Shown here: positions 43,078 through 52,256 of the stretch, piece by piece
Numbering within the stretch: the stretch's first letter is position 1
Layout: the number at the start of each line of letters is the position of its first letter
From: Streptococcus mitis
GTDB taxonomy: Bacteria > Bacillota > Bacilli > Lactobacillales > Streptococcaceae
NCBI RefSeq assembly: GCF_001579045.1
Contig: NZ_KQ970263.1
Span: 359,458 to 411,713 of the forward strand
Direction of reading: 5' to 3'
DNA length: 52,256 nt
The notes under the pieces: model-generated
Databases searched by the model: none
Seen by the model: only the letters and a program-made list of their open reading frames with translations
Told to the model about the DNA's origin: nothing
Translations under genes and position numbers: made by a program

Positions 43078-44625
43078 TTAATGTCTAAAATGTCTCACGC
43101 CTGTGAAGACCATGGTCAAGCCGTAGTTGTCAGCAGCTTCGATAGACTCTTGGTCACGGACTGAGCCTCCAGGCTGGATGATAGCCTTGATTCCTGCTTT
43201 GGCGATTTCTTCCACGTTATCCGCAAATGGGAAGAAGGCATCTGAAGCAAGGACGGCACCGTCAAGACGGTCTTTGGCTTGTTCGATGGCGATACGAACA
43301 GAAGCCACACGGTTGGTCTGACCTGGGCCAACGCCAAGTGTCATGTGGTCATTGGTCACAATGATACCGTTTGATTTGACGTACTTGATAGCCTTCCAAG
43401 CGAACTCAAGGGCAGTCGCTTCTGTCTCAGTTGGCTGGCGCTTGGTCACCACTTGCCAGTCAGCCGGGCTTTCCTTAACCACGTCTTGGTTTTGCACAAG
43501 AAGTCCACCGACAACACCTGTGTACTCTGCTTCCACTTCACTAGCATCTTGAGCGTCAAATGGCAAGGCAAGGATGCGCAAGTTTTTCTTTTTGTTAGTC
43601 AAAATGGCTAGCGCTTCATCCGTATAGCTTGGTGCGATGATGATTTCAAGGAAAACGCCATGCATCTTCTCAGCCGTCGTAGCATCTACTTCACGGTTGA
43701 GAACGACGATACCACCGAAAATTGATACTGGATCAGACTCATAAGCGTAATCCCAAGCTGTTTCTATATCATCCGCCTGACCAATTCCACATGGATTCAT
43801 GTGTTTGAGAGCTACAACGGTTGGACGGTCTTTAAAATCACGGATGATACGAATAGCCGCATCCGCATCACGGATATTGTTAAAGGATAATTCCTTACCG
43901 TTGAGCTGTTTAGCTGAAGCAATGGAGTAATCTGTCGGCAAAGCTTTTTGGTAGAAGTCTGCATCTTGTTGAGGGTTTTCACCGTAACGCATAGCTTGCT
44001 TGAGGTCATAAGTCAAGGTCAGCTTTTCAGGTTTGCTTTCCCCCACTTGAGTAGTGAAATACTCTGCAATCAAGGCATCGTAAGCCGCTGTGTGACGGAA
44101 AACTTTGGCCGCTAAACGTTGACGCGTTTCGTAAGTCGTTTCACCATTGGCTGACAACTCGTCCAAAACTACTGTATAATCAGCAGGGTCTACCACAACT
44201 GTCACGCTGGCGTGGTTCTTCGCTGCTGAGCGAAGCATAGACGGACCCCCAATATCGATATTCTCCACAGCATCCGCGTACGTCACGTCTGGTTTGAGAA
44301 TGGTTTCCTTGAAAGGATAAAGGTTGACCACTACAAGATCGATAAGCTCGATCTGATTGTCCTTGGCCGCTTCCAAGTGGCTATCCAAATCACGACGAGC
44401 GAGGAGCCCACCGTGGATATTTGGATGAAGGGTCTTAACACGGCCATCCATCATCTCTGGGAAGCCCGTCACATCATCGATCGCAATGGTCTCCACCTCA
44501 GCATTGTCAAGGGCAACCTTTGTCCCACCTGTCGAGATAATATCCCAACCAAGTTTTTTAAGTTCTTGGGCAAATTCAACAATACCCGCTTTGTCTGAGA
44601 CGCTGATTAAAGCTTTTTTCGTCAT
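43078..44625 (-). CDS. purH: Bifunctional AICAR transformylase/IMP cyclohydrolase
   Basis: Carries out the last two steps of IMP synthesis. The 515-residue protein has the N-terminal MGS-like cyclohydrolase domain ([32 protein letters not shown]) and a C-terminal AICARFT domain with [13 protein letters not shown] (Lys/His catalytic pair) and [18 protein letters not shown]. Its start lies 1 bp after the GNAT stop and uses a ribosome site inside that gene, so translation is coupled. Confidence 0.97.
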   Translation of the reverse strand: MTKKALISVSDKAGIVEFAQELKKLGWDIISTGGTKVALDNAEVETIAIDDVTGFPEMMDGRVKTLHPNIHGGLLARRDLDSHLEAAKDNQIELIDLVVVNLYPFKETILKPDVTYADAVENIDIGGPSMLRSAAKNHASVTVVVDPADYTVVLDELSANGETTYETRQRLAAKVFRHTAAYDALIAEYFTTQVGESKPEKLTLTYDLKQAMRYGENPQQDADFYQKALPTDYSIASAKQLNGKELSFNNIRDADAAIRIIRDFKDRPTVVALKHMNPCGIGQADDIETAWDYAYESDPVSIFGGIVVLNREVDATTAEKMHGVFLEIIIAPSYTDEALAILTNKKKNLRILALPFDAQDASEVEAEYTGVVGGLLVQNQDVVKESPADWQVVTKRQPTETEATALEFAWKAIKYVKSNGIIVTNDHMTLGVGPGQTNRVASVRIAIEQAKDRLDGAVLASDAFFPFADNVEEIAKAGIKAIIQPGGSVRDQESIEAADNYGLTMVFTGVRHFRH

Positions 44626-44626
44626 T

Positions 44627-45091
44627 CTATTCCTCTTTCTTTAGGTCCAAGCGCATAGCGACTTCGTTATTTTCTTCTATAAATCCTGTTTCCTGAAAAC
44701 CAAGACTAGTCAGTAGGTGCTTCATTTTTTCATTTCCAACCACATAATCTGCGATAATATGATTGCAAGTGCTATCCATCTGAGCCTTTTTGATCAGAAA
44801 TTCCACGGCTTTTCGTCCATAACCTCTTCCTTGGTACTGCTGGCCAATCATTATCCGCCAGATAAAGTATTCCGCTTCATCCTTATCTATTTCCAACAGG
44901 AGAAAACCAACTACAAGCTCATTCCAATAAATTGCCATTGGAAACACATCCCCATTCTCTCGGTAGAGCCATGCGTCAGCTAAAGAGCGTACATTTGGAG
45001 ACACGAAACGTGCCCGTTCATCAGCTTCAGATATTTTCAAATCCAGCACTGCCTGAAAACTGCTCTCATCTACTAATTTTATCTCAATCAT
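44627..45091 (-). CDS. GNAT-family N-acetyltransferase inside the purine operon
   Basis: The start at 45091 has AGGAGAAAA upstream; the longer frame uses a TTG and no ribosome site. The 154-residue protein shows the GNAT fold with the acetyl-CoA loop in [20 protein letters not shown] (R/Q-x-x-G-x-G/A type), a beta-bulge before it ([12 protein letters not shown]) and [20 protein letters not shown]. It resembles BltD/spermidine acetyltransferase-like proteins, but the substrate is unknown. Tight spacing to purH shows cotranslation. In the pneumococcal genome I remember, a VanZ-like gene sits here instead. Confidence 0.85.
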   Translation of the reverse strand: MIEIKLVDESSFQAVLDLKISEADERARFVSPNVRSLADAWLYRENGDVFPMAIYWNELVVGFLLLEIDKDEAEYFIWRIMIGQQYQGRGYGRKAVEFLIKKAQMDSTCNHIIADYVVGNEKMKHLLTSLGFQETGFIEENNEVAMRLDLKKEE

Positions 45092-45135
45092 TTTTTCTCC
45101 TAGCAAGATTGCACAATCAAAATTTGATTTACTTC

Positions 45136-45687
45136 TTATCTTCTCCCTACTCCCAAACTATCCAGCACCTCTGGATACAACTTATACTCTGCTTCATGAA
45201 TACGTTCTTCAAAACTATCAATGGTATCATCAGCTAATCGTGGTACACGTACTTGTTTGATAACTTTTCCCGTATCCACACCTGAATTCACCCAATGAAT
45301 GGTCACGCCGCTCTCAGCAACGCCAGCATTCCAAGCATCCTCAATCCCATGAGCTCCTGGAAACTCTGGCAGGTAGGCTGGATGAATGTTGACAATCCGA
45401 CCTTCATAAGCCGCCAATAAGGTTGGCCCAACGATTTTCATGTAGCCTGCTAGACAAACCAAGTCAATCTGGTGCTCTTCTAATAGCTCAACAAGTGCTG
45501 CTTCGTAGTCTGCCTTGCTCTCAAACTCCTTGAGTTCAAAAGCATAGGACAGAACGCCAAGCTTGTCTGCACGTTCTAGCACATAGGCGTCACGATGGTC
45601 TGAAAAGACAAACTCTACTGGAAATTCTTCGGCAATCACCTGAAAATTTGAGCCATTACCAGAGGCAAAAACCGCTATTTTTTTCAT
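45136..45687 (-). CDS. purN: Phosphoribosylglycinamide formyltransferase
   Basis: Transfers the formyl group from 10-formyl-THF to GAR. The 183-residue protein begins [19 protein letters not shown] and contains [36 protein letters not shown] and [16 protein letters not shown] with the catalytic His and Asp. It overlaps the purM stop by 4 bp. Confidence 0.97.
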   Translation of the reverse strand: MKKIAVFASGNGSNFQVIAEEFPVEFVFSDHRDAYVLERADKLGVLSYAFELKEFESKADYEAALVELLEEHQIDLVCLAGYMKIVGPTLLAAYEGRIVNIHPAYLPEFPGAHGIEDAWNAGVAESGVTIHWVNSGVDTGKVIKQVRVPRLADDTIDSFEERIHEAEYKLYPEVLDSLGVGRR

Positions 45688-46706
45688 TTGATGATGACAC
45701 TTTCGTTTTCTTTCTTGACGATGCGACCAATTTCATAGACTGGTTCATCCAATAATTCCTTGACGCGATCTACATTCTCAGGGCTAACTGCCAGCATGAG
45801 TCCCACACCCATATTGAAGATTTCAAACATTTCTTCATGCTTGATTTCACCGTATTTTTCAAGAGCTTTAAAGATTGGCAAAACTGGTACCTTGCTCTCC
45901 TCAATCTCTGCAGCTAGGTCATCTGCAAACATACGAGGAACATTTTCGATAAAGCCCCCACCTGTGATGTGGGCAATACCGTTGACCAACTCTTCCTTGA
46001 TGAGTGGCAAAACAGCCTTGACATAGATACGAGTCGGCTCCAGAAGAACTTCCTTGAGTTTCTTGCCTTCCAATTCTGGCAGGACTTCCTCACCTGTGTA
46101 ATCCGCAAAGACACGACGGACGAGAGAGTAACCATTGGAATGAATCCCACTTGAAGCAAGTCCGAGAAGAACATCTCCCTCTGCCACTTTTGAACCGTCA
46201 ATTATTTGAGATTTTTCAGCCACACCGACCGCAAAACCAGCCAAGTCATAGTCATCTGCGCCATACATACCAGGCATTTCAGCTGTTTCCCCACCGATAA
46301 GAGCAGCGCCTGCCTGCACACAACCTTCTGCCACACCAGCGACAACTTGTTCTAGCTTAGCTGGTTCATTCTTGCCTGTCGCCACATAGTCGAGAAAATA
46401 GAGAGGCTCAGCACCTGCAGCGATGATGTCATTAACACACATGGCCACACAGTCCTGACCGATGGTATCGTGCTTGTCGTACTTGATAGCCAGCATGAGC
46501 TTAGTTCCGACACCATCAGTCCCTGAAATCAAGACGGGTTCTTTAACCCCAGTCTTCGAAAGGTCAAACATACCGCCAAAGCCTCCCAGAGCTCCCATGA
46601 CACCTGCACGCTCCGTACGAGCCACGTGCTTTTTAATCCGTTCAACAACTTCATAACCCGCTTCAACATCCACGCCAGACTGGGCATAAGCATTTTTATT
46701 TGTCAT
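45684..46706 (-). CDS. purM: Phosphoribosylformylglycinamidine cyclo-ligase
   Basis: Closes FGAM to AIR with ATP. The 340-residue protein has [50 protein letters not shown] and [12 protein letters not shown]. The ATG at 46706 has only a modest ribosome site (AAGGAA about 10 bases upstream). An identical copy of the first codons with a better ribosome site lies upstream at 46883, produced by an insertion or duplication. Confidence 0.96.
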   Translation of the reverse strand: MTNKNAYAQSGVDVEAGYEVVERIKKHVARTERAGVMGALGGFGGMFDLSKTGVKEPVLISGTDGVGTKLMLAIKYDKHDTIGQDCVAMCVNDIIAAGAEPLYFLDYVATGKNEPAKLEQVVAGVAEGCVQAGAALIGGETAEMPGMYGADDYDLAGFAVGVAEKSQIIDGSKVAEGDVLLGLASSGIHSNGYSLVRRVFADYTGEEVLPELEGKKLKEVLLEPTRIYVKAVLPLIKEELVNGIAHITGGGFIENVPRMFADDLAAEIEESKVPVLPIFKALEKYGEIKHEEMFEIFNMGVGLMLAVSPENVDRVKELLDEPVYEIGRIVKKENESVIIK

Positions 46707-46886
46707 TTTTATATTCCTTTTCTTTGAGAAAGATTGCGACGTATTTTTAGATAAACAATTATTTTATCTAAAAATACTAGTCAGGGCTCTAGCTTTGATC
46801 CTATAGGACAAAGCGTCTACTGACAAATGCTTTAGCTTTTAGTCAGTAGTGAGACGTGGAGCATAAGCATTTTTATTTGTCATTTT
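46684..46886 (-). repeat. 26-bp direct repeat of the purM start flanking a hairpin-rich insertion
   Basis: The 26 bp around the purM ATG (46684-46709) recur exactly at 46861-46886. The 151 bp between contain three strong hairpins: a perfect 15-bp stem (46741-46755 with 46763-46777), GCTTTG.TCC/GGACAAAGC (46792-46814) and CTACTGAC/GTCAGTAG (46817-46849). The upstream copy starts a 14-codon ORF (46839-46883, beginning [11 protein letters not shown]) that has GAGGAG at ideal spacing. This looks like an insertion at codon 8 of purM with a long target duplication. Effects on translation are inferred. Confidence 0.8.
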
Positions 46887-46926
46887 GTCTCCTCTTCCTT
46901 TCCTTTAATGGATAATCTTTATCCGT

Positions 46927-48369
46927 CTATTTGTAAAAACTGGTCTTTTCTTCCAAACTTCGACGATAATCTTCTTCATAATCGTAAAGAGGCGTTGGGT
47001 AGTCACCGTCAAAGTAAGCAACACAGAGACCACCATTTGGCGCATCTGTTTCAATCCCAATCGAATCAATCAACCCCTCAACAGAAAGATAGGTCAGACT
47101 GTCCGCACCAATGATTTGGCGAGTTTCTTCAACCGTATGATTGGCCGCAATTAGCTCCTGACGGGTCTGGATATCAATTCCATAGAAGCATGGATAAGCT
47201 AGCGCTGGACTACCAATAGCAACGTGAACCTCAGTCGCACCCGCTTCTTTCAAGAGCTGAACGATACGACGAGAGGTTGTTCCACGTACAATAGAATCAT
47301 CAATCATAACCACACGCTTGCCTTTGACAACACCTGAAACAGCAGAGAGTTTCATCCGTACCCCTTGCTCCCGCAATTCTTGAGTCGGTTGGATAAAGGT
47401 ACGTTGGGTATATTGGTTCTTGATAAGACCCATTTCATTTGGCAAACCAGATTCTTCCGCAAATCCCATGGCTGCGCTGAGGGAAGAATTGGGCACACCG
47501 ACCACGATATCCGCCTCATGCTTGAATTCACGCGCCAATTGGGCACCCATACGTTTACGTGCCGTATGGACATTGACACCGTGGATATTAGAATCAGGGC
47601 GGGCAAAATAGATATACTCCATAGAACAGATTGCTAACTGAGTATCATCTGTATAGCTATCATACTGGATTCCCTTGTCATCAATGATTACAATCTCACC
47701 TGGCTTCAAATCACGAACCCACTCGGCACCAATGACTTCAAAAGCACAAGTTTCAGAGGAAACAACCACTGCTCCATTAGCCATTTTCCCGATAGAAAGG
47801 GGACGGAAACCATTGGGGTCAAGAGCCGCAATCAACTTGTCTTCAAATAGCAAGATATAGGCAAAACCACCTTTAACTAGACTGAGCGCCTCCTTGATTT
47901 TGCCCATCAGACTAGGATTGTGACTGCGACGAATGAGATGAGCCAAGATTTCCGAGTCCGAAGTCGCGCTGAAAATCGCTCCTCTTTGTTCCAGTTCTTT
48001 CTTGAGAGAGGCTGCATTGGTCAGATTTCCATTATGAGCCAAACCAAACTGCATATCGTGAAAACGGAAGAGGAAAGGCTGGATATTATCTACAGAAGCT
48101 TCGCCAGCAGTCGCGTAACGCACATGCCCAATCGCACCAGTTCCCGTCAATTTATCCAAATTAGCAGGATTTCTGAAGACTTCTGATAAAAGTCCCATGT
48201 CACGATGGCGCTTCAATTGTCCCTGATCGTTGGAGAGGATTCCTGCCCCCTCCTGACCACGGTGCTGAAGACTATGGAGCCCAAAATAGGTTAATTTAGC
48301 AGCATCTGGATGTCCCCAGATACCGAAAACACCACATTCTTCATTAAGAGATTTTACTTCGTATGTCAT
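46927..48369 (-). CDS. purF: Amidophosphoribosyltransferase
   Basis: First committed step of purine synthesis: PRPP plus glutamine to phosphoribosylamine. The 480-residue precursor has a short N-terminal propeptide and the nucleophile Cys12 (EECGVFGIWGHPDA), the glutaminase domain with GHVRYATAGEAS and NGNLTNAASLK, and a C-terminal PRPP-binding loop VVMIDDSIVRGTTSRRIV. Upstream of purM by 220 bp, unlike the tight spacing elsewhere in the operon, because of the insertion there. Confidence 0.97.
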   Translation of the reverse strand: MTYEVKSLNEECGVFGIWGHPDAAKLTYFGLHSLQHRGQEGAGILSNDQGQLKRHRDMGLLSEVFRNPANLDKLTGTGAIGHVRYATAGEASVDNIQPFLFRFHDMQFGLAHNGNLTNAASLKKELEQRGAIFSATSDSEILAHLIRRSHNPSLMGKIKEALSLVKGGFAYILLFEDKLIAALDPNGFRPLSIGKMANGAVVVSSETCAFEVIGAEWVRDLKPGEIVIIDDKGIQYDSYTDDTQLAICSMEYIYFARPDSNIHGVNVHTARKRMGAQLAREFKHEADIVVGVPNSSLSAAMGFAEESGLPNEMGLIKNQYTQRTFIQPTQELREQGVRMKLSAVSGVVKGKRVVMIDDSIVRGTTSRRIVQLLKEAGATEVHVAIGSPALAYPCFYGIDIQTRQELIAANHTVEETRQIIGADSLTYLSVEGLIDSIGIETDAPNGGLCVAYFDGDYPTPLYDYEEDYRRSLEEKTSFYK

Positions 48370-48461
48370 TTTATATACCTAATTTTCATTTGTAATCGTC
48401 ACGAGCTAAATCTACATGACTTTTACATTACTGATACTATCTATTAAAACATCTGCAAGTC

Positions 48462-51400
48462 TTATTTTCCAGTAAAGTATTTAACCGCCGACGCGAACAG
48501 GTGCTGGTCTTTATTTCCTGGAATGTTTTGGAAAAGACCGTCCTCATAACGTTCTGAATGTCCCATCTTACCAATGATTTGACCATTCTTGCTGGTAATT
48601 CCTTCGATGGCATGGACAGAACCATTTGGATTGTACTTAGAATCCATACTTGGTTTGCCTTCGAAGTCCACGTATTGGCTGAAAATTTGTCCATTGTCAC
48701 GGAGCTCTGCAAATTCCTCAGCCGTCACGACAAACTTCCCTTCACCGTGCGAAACAGGAATAGCGTGGATATCGCCCACTTGCACACCAGCCAACCATGG
48801 TGAGTTGGTATTGGCAATGCGAGTTTCCACCATCTTGGCCACGTGTTGGTTGGCATCATTGTAGAAGAGGGTTGGGCTAGTATTGTTAGCATCTTCAAAG
48901 TTTCCGTAGGGTAGGAGACCCGATTTTACTAAGGCTTGGAATCCATTACAAATACCGATAATCAAGCCACCACGGGCGATAAAGCTATCAATAGCCGCAC
49001 GCACTTTTTCATTAAGCAGGATATTAACGATAAACTTAGCTGATCCATCTGGTTCATCCGCAGCTGAGAATCCACCTGCAAAGAAAAGGATATTAGCCTT
49101 GCCGATGTTGTCAACCATGGTTTCAACCGACTTGACAATGGCTTCTTCATTCAAGGTCACGAATGGCACCAAGTTAACCTCTGCACCTTCTTTTTCAAAT
49201 GCCTTGGCTGAATCATATTCTGAGTTGGTTCCTGGGAAGACTGGGATATAGACCACAGGTTTTTCAACCTTTTCTTTGGTTTTAATCACAACATCTGATG
49301 CCACAGCTGGTACTTCAGCCAGTTCTTTGGCTTGGGCAAATTCTGTTGGGTAAACTTCTTCCAGTTTTCCTTGGAAGGCACTGTCAAGTTTCTGTCCATC
49401 TAGCTTCACACCGTTGACAAGGAGTGTAAAGTCTGCACTTGTTTGTCCAATCTTCTCTACTCCAGCAATTTCTTCAGGTGATGTGAAGACAAATCCGCCC
49501 AATTGTGCTGTCAAAGAACTTTCAAGTTCAGGCAAGACCACCTCTGCACCGATATGATTTCCAAAGGTAGCGAGAGCCAAACTTTCAACCACACCGCCGT
49601 ATTTAACAGCTGAAGCTGCTGTTACTTTGTGAGCCTTTTGAAGGGCTTCAAACTGAGCAAAATTTGACTTAACCAAGTCAAAATCAATTTCTGCAGAGAG
49701 GGCTTGACCTGGGATGTAGTAGATATTTTCACCAGCAGTTTTGAACTCTGGAGAAAGGACCTTACGGCTATCTGCGGTCGTCACCCCAAAGGCTACCAAA
49801 GTTGGTGGCACCGTCAATTCTTCAAAGGTACCAGACATAGAGTCCTTACCACCGATAGATGGCAAACCAAGCTGAATTTGTGCCTCGATAGAGCCTAGGA
49901 GAGCTGCTACTGGCTGACCAAAACGCTCAGCTTGCTTATCCATGCGCTCGAAATACTCTTGGTAAGAGAAACGAGCCTTAGACCAGTTTGCACCAGCAGC
50001 AATCAATCGAGCAGTTGCTTCGATCACTGCATAGGCAGCACCGTGGTATGGAGACCATTCAGCTACATATGGGTTGAAACCTTGAGCCATGACTGACGCA
50101 GTATGAGTCACACCGTGTTGAACTGGTAATTTCTGCACAGAAGCCTCAGTTGGAGTGAGTTGATAGCGACCACCCAGTGGGTGATTGACCGTTGAACGTC
50201 CAACAGAGCAGTCAAAGATAGTCTGTAATCCTTTTTGACTCGCATGATTCAAATCAGATAGAACCGCAAAGGTATCAACTTCAAGTGTGTTAGCAGATGT
50301 TTGACGTTCTTCTGGAAGCTTGACATCCTTGTCCACAACTTTGGCATCGACGACCACGCGCACACCATTGGTGTCAAGGAAACGACGTTCCAAGTCCACA
50401 ATTGTCTCACCATTCCAGTGCATGACAAGATTTGGTTTTTCAGTCACTGTTGCCACCACAACAGCGTCAATATTCTCTTTGTTACATTCTTCAACAAAGG
50501 CATCTACGTCTTCAGGACGCACCACAACCGCCATACGTTCTTGTGATTCAGAGATGGCAATTTCGGTACCATTCAAGCCCTGGTATTTAAGAGGCACCTT
50601 GTTGAGGTCGATTTCAAGACCGTCTGCTAATTCACCGATAGCCACACAGACTCCACCAGCACCAAAGTCATTAGATTTCTTGATAAGACGAGTGACATTG
50701 CCATTACGGAACAGACGTTGAATCTTGCGTTCTTCGATGGCATTCCCTTTTTGAACTTCAGCTCCAGCAGTTTCCACGGACTCAACTGTTTGAACCTTAG
50801 AAGAACCTGTCGCACCACCGACACCATCACGTCCAGTCTTACCTCCAAGGAGGATAATGACATCACCCGCTTCCGGTTTTTCACGGACAACATTGCCCTT
50901 AGGAGTCGCTCCGACAACAGCACCAAGCTCCATGCGTTTAGCTACAAAGCCTGGGTGGAAATACTCACGAACGTAGGTCGTCGCAAGCCCAATTTGGTTC
51001 CCGTAAGAAGAATAACCATGAGCCGCTGTCTTAGAAATGACTTGTTGTGGTAATTTACCAGCACGAGTTCCCGAAATCGGTGCTGTAATATCACCAGCAC
51101 CTGAGATACGCATAGCTTGATAAACGTAGGAACGACCTGACAACGGGTCACGAATGGCACCACCGATACAGGTAGCAGCCCCACCAAATGGCTCAATTTC
51201 CGTTGGGTGGTTATGAGTTTCATTCTTGAACATTAGGAGCCATGGTTCTTTCACACCATCAACGTCCACTTCGATTTCAACTGAGCAAGCATTGATTTCG
51301 TCAGACACTTCCATATCGTCCAAACGCCCATTAGCACGCTCATAACGACCGAAAATAGTGGCCATATCCATCAAGGTTTGCGGTTTTTCAGAACGCCCCA

Positions 51401-52187
51401 ACTCATCACGCATAGCGATATATTTGTTATAGGTTGACTGCAATTGTTTTTGGAATTTCGATGCGGAGAAATCAATGTTTTTCAACTCTGTCTCAAAAGT
51501 CGTGTGACGGCAGTGATCAGACCAGTAAGTATCCAAAACCTTGAGTTCCGTCTCAGTTGGTACGCGCCCGATTGACTTGAAGTAGTCTTGGATAAAGAGC
51601 AAATCATCCACTTCCATAGCCATCCCTTGCTCAGCCTTGTAGCGGGCAAAGTCTTCTGCTGTATAGCTTTCAAAGAAAGTCAATTTAGGAATGGTCTTGT
51701 CTGACTCTGAAAATTCCTGCTTAGCAATCCCTGTCGTGATGTCCTTGAAACGAGAATCAACTGGATTGAGCAGATAGTTCTTGACCGCTTCCAACTCAGT
51801 CACATCAATATCTTTATTGACTAAGTAAAGTTGAGCGGTATTGACTGTTACATCACTCGAGCTACCTAGCAAGAGCAAAGCTTCCTGTGAAGATGCTGCA
51901 CGCTGGTCAAACTGCCCTGGTAGGCTTTCAATGGCAAAGAAAGCATAGTTGGCAAGATCCGCCTGCACAGCCGCTTCGTCCAAAACATGGTCTGTCACCT
52001 GCTCAGAGAAAATGTGTTTCTCTGCAGGCGCAAACAAATCCTCTGCCAAATCAAATACATCATACACTTGCACAATACGAATACTTTTCAGGGTTGAAAG
52101 CCCCAAGTTATGCTGGAGTTCTCTCACCAAACTCTCTGACTTAACCTGAAAATCAGCCTTTTTTTCAACAAAAATACGTTTATCCAT
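48462..52187 (-). CDS. purL: Phosphoribosylformylglycinamidine synthase, large single-chain form
   Basis: Converts FGAR to FGAM using glutamine. The 1241-residue length is the large (proteobacterial/streptococcal) form in which PurS-, PurL- and PurQ-like parts are fused. N-terminal domain, then linker with YWSDHCRHTTF, two AIRS-type halves (ETHNHPTEIEPFGGAATCIGG; LPSIGGKDSMSGTF), and a C-terminal class I glutaminase with the nucleophile in GICNGFQALVKSG and HGEGKF. The ATG at 52187 has AAGGAT upstream; the preceding TTG is unlikely. The upstream gene (expected purC) lies outside the window. Confidence 0.97.
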   Translation of the reverse strand: MDKRIFVEKKADFQVKSESLVRELQHNLGLSTLKSIRIVQVYDVFDLAEDLFAPAEKHIFSEQVTDHVLDEAAVQADLANYAFFAIESLPGQFDQRAASSQEALLLLGSSSDVTVNTAQLYLVNKDIDVTELEAVKNYLLNPVDSRFKDITTGIAKQEFSESDKTIPKLTFFESYTAEDFARYKAEQGMAMEVDDLLFIQDYFKSIGRVPTETELKVLDTYWSDHCRHTTFETELKNIDFSASKFQKQLQSTYNKYIAMRDELGRSEKPQTLMDMATIFGRYERANGRLDDMEVSDEINACSVEIEVDVDGVKEPWLLMFKNETHNHPTEIEPFGGAATCIGGAIRDPLSGRSYVYQAMRISGAGDITAPISGTRAGKLPQQVISKTAAHGYSSYGNQIGLATTYVREYFHPGFVAKRMELGAVVGATPKGNVVREKPEAGDVIILLGGKTGRDGVGGATGSSKVQTVESVETAGAEVQKGNAIEERKIQRLFRNGNVTRLIKKSNDFGAGGVCVAIGELADGLEIDLNKVPLKYQGLNGTEIAISESQERMAVVVRPEDVDAFVEECNKENIDAVVVATVTEKPNLVMHWNGETIVDLERRFLDTNGVRVVVDAKVVDKDVKLPEERQTSANTLEVDTFAVLSDLNHASQKGLQTIFDCSVGRSTVNHPLGGRYQLTPTEASVQKLPVQHGVTHTASVMAQGFNPYVAEWSPYHGAAYAVIEATARLIAAGANWSKARFSYQEYFERMDKQAERFGQPVAALLGSIEAQIQLGLPSIGGKDSMSGTFEELTVPPTLVAFGVTTADSRKVLSPEFKTAGENIYYIPGQALSAEIDFDLVKSNFAQFEALQKAHKVTAASAVKYGGVVESLALATFGNHIGAEVVLPELESSLTAQLGGFVFTSPEEIAGVEKIGQTSADFTLLVNGVKLDGQKLDSAFQGKLEEVYPTEFAQAKELAEVPAVASDVVIKTKEKVEKPVVYIPVFPGTNSEYDSAKAFEKEGAEVNLVPFVTLNEEAIVKSVETMVDNIGKANILFFAGGFSAADEPDGSAKFIVNILLNEKVRAAIDSFIARGGLIIGICNGFQALVKSGLLPYGNFEDANNTSPTLFYNDANQHVAKMVETRIANTNSPWLAGVQVGDIHAIPVSHGEGKFVVTAEEFAELRDNGQIFSQYVDFEGKPSMDSKYNPNGSVHAIEGITSKNGQIIGKMGHSERYEDGLFQNIPGNKDQHLFASAVKYFTGK

Positions 52188-52256
52188 CAATCCTTATTCC
52201 TTTATTTCAGCTCTTGCAATGTTCCCAAACAGCCTTGAGGTTGTTATTTCAATTTC

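Noticed and set aside
1-52256. Search by eye for CRISPR arrays, tRNA or rRNA genes, and phage attachment sites
   Set aside because: No regularly spaced repeats with unique spacers, no tRNA-like cloverleaf with CCA-type end, and no integrase gene were seen; the repeats present are BOX, RUP-like and SSURE.

Overview
The window is a low-GC Firmicute chromosome segment that reads as Streptococcus pneumoniae or a very close relative (S. pseudopneumoniae or S. mitis). Reasons: five BOX elements and one RUP-like element; a PavB-type adhesin beside its two-component system; a choline-binding protein; a CabP/TrkH pair; the bgaC-PTS-agaS-galM operon; and the purine operon, all in the order I remember for pneumococcus between purL and argGH (shown here on the reverse strand). 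The species call rests on recognition, not on a database search.

Left part (1-10.7 kb). A substrate-binding lipoprotein gene leads into argG and argH (minus strand) from one strong promoter with an ArgR-like palindrome over its -10. Next to it lies a lactococcin 972-type bacteriocin cassette: bacteriocin, large permease, ABC ATPase, terminator. Upstream of the bacteriocin is an unlisted 28-residue ORF encoding a short hydrophobic peptide ending in a Trp-Lys-Trp motif. It is divergent from an Rgg-type regulator gene, and two identical 15-bp boxes flank the divergent promoters. This looks like a self-contained peptide-pheromone circuit controlling a bacteriocin and is the most interesting candidate in the window. 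A second RRNPP-like regulator, a 35-residue membrane micro-protein, a small membrane-anchored protein and a LysM wall protein follow.

Middle part (11-31 kb). sdaAB-sdaAA and a HAD phosphatase; a membrane-bound sugar-nucleotide dehydratase/epimerase and a glycosyltransferase; an MFS transporter; a decayed IS30-type element; rpsD with a structured leader; TCS08 (response regulator and kinase); a PavB-like adhesin with only two SSURE repeats; a second glycosyltransferase; the c-di-AMP-responsive K+ uptake pair cabP/trkH; a nucleoside phosphorylase; and a CAP-domain choline-binding protein.

Right part (30-52 kb). The bgaC operon (beta-galactosidase, mannose-family PTS, agaS, galM) is divergent from its GntR regulator, with a perfect promoter and a cre-like site. 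BOX elements end exactly on the stop codons of agaS and the PTS IIA gene. The purine block runs leftward in the order purL, purF, purM, purN, a GNAT acetyltransferase, purH, purD, purE, purK, a small hypothetical gene, purB. Two large multi-hairpin elements interrupt it: a cloverleaf-like fold between purD and purE, and an insertion at the purM start that has duplicated the first 26 bp around the purM start codon and so leaves a 14-codon decoy ORF upstream of purM.
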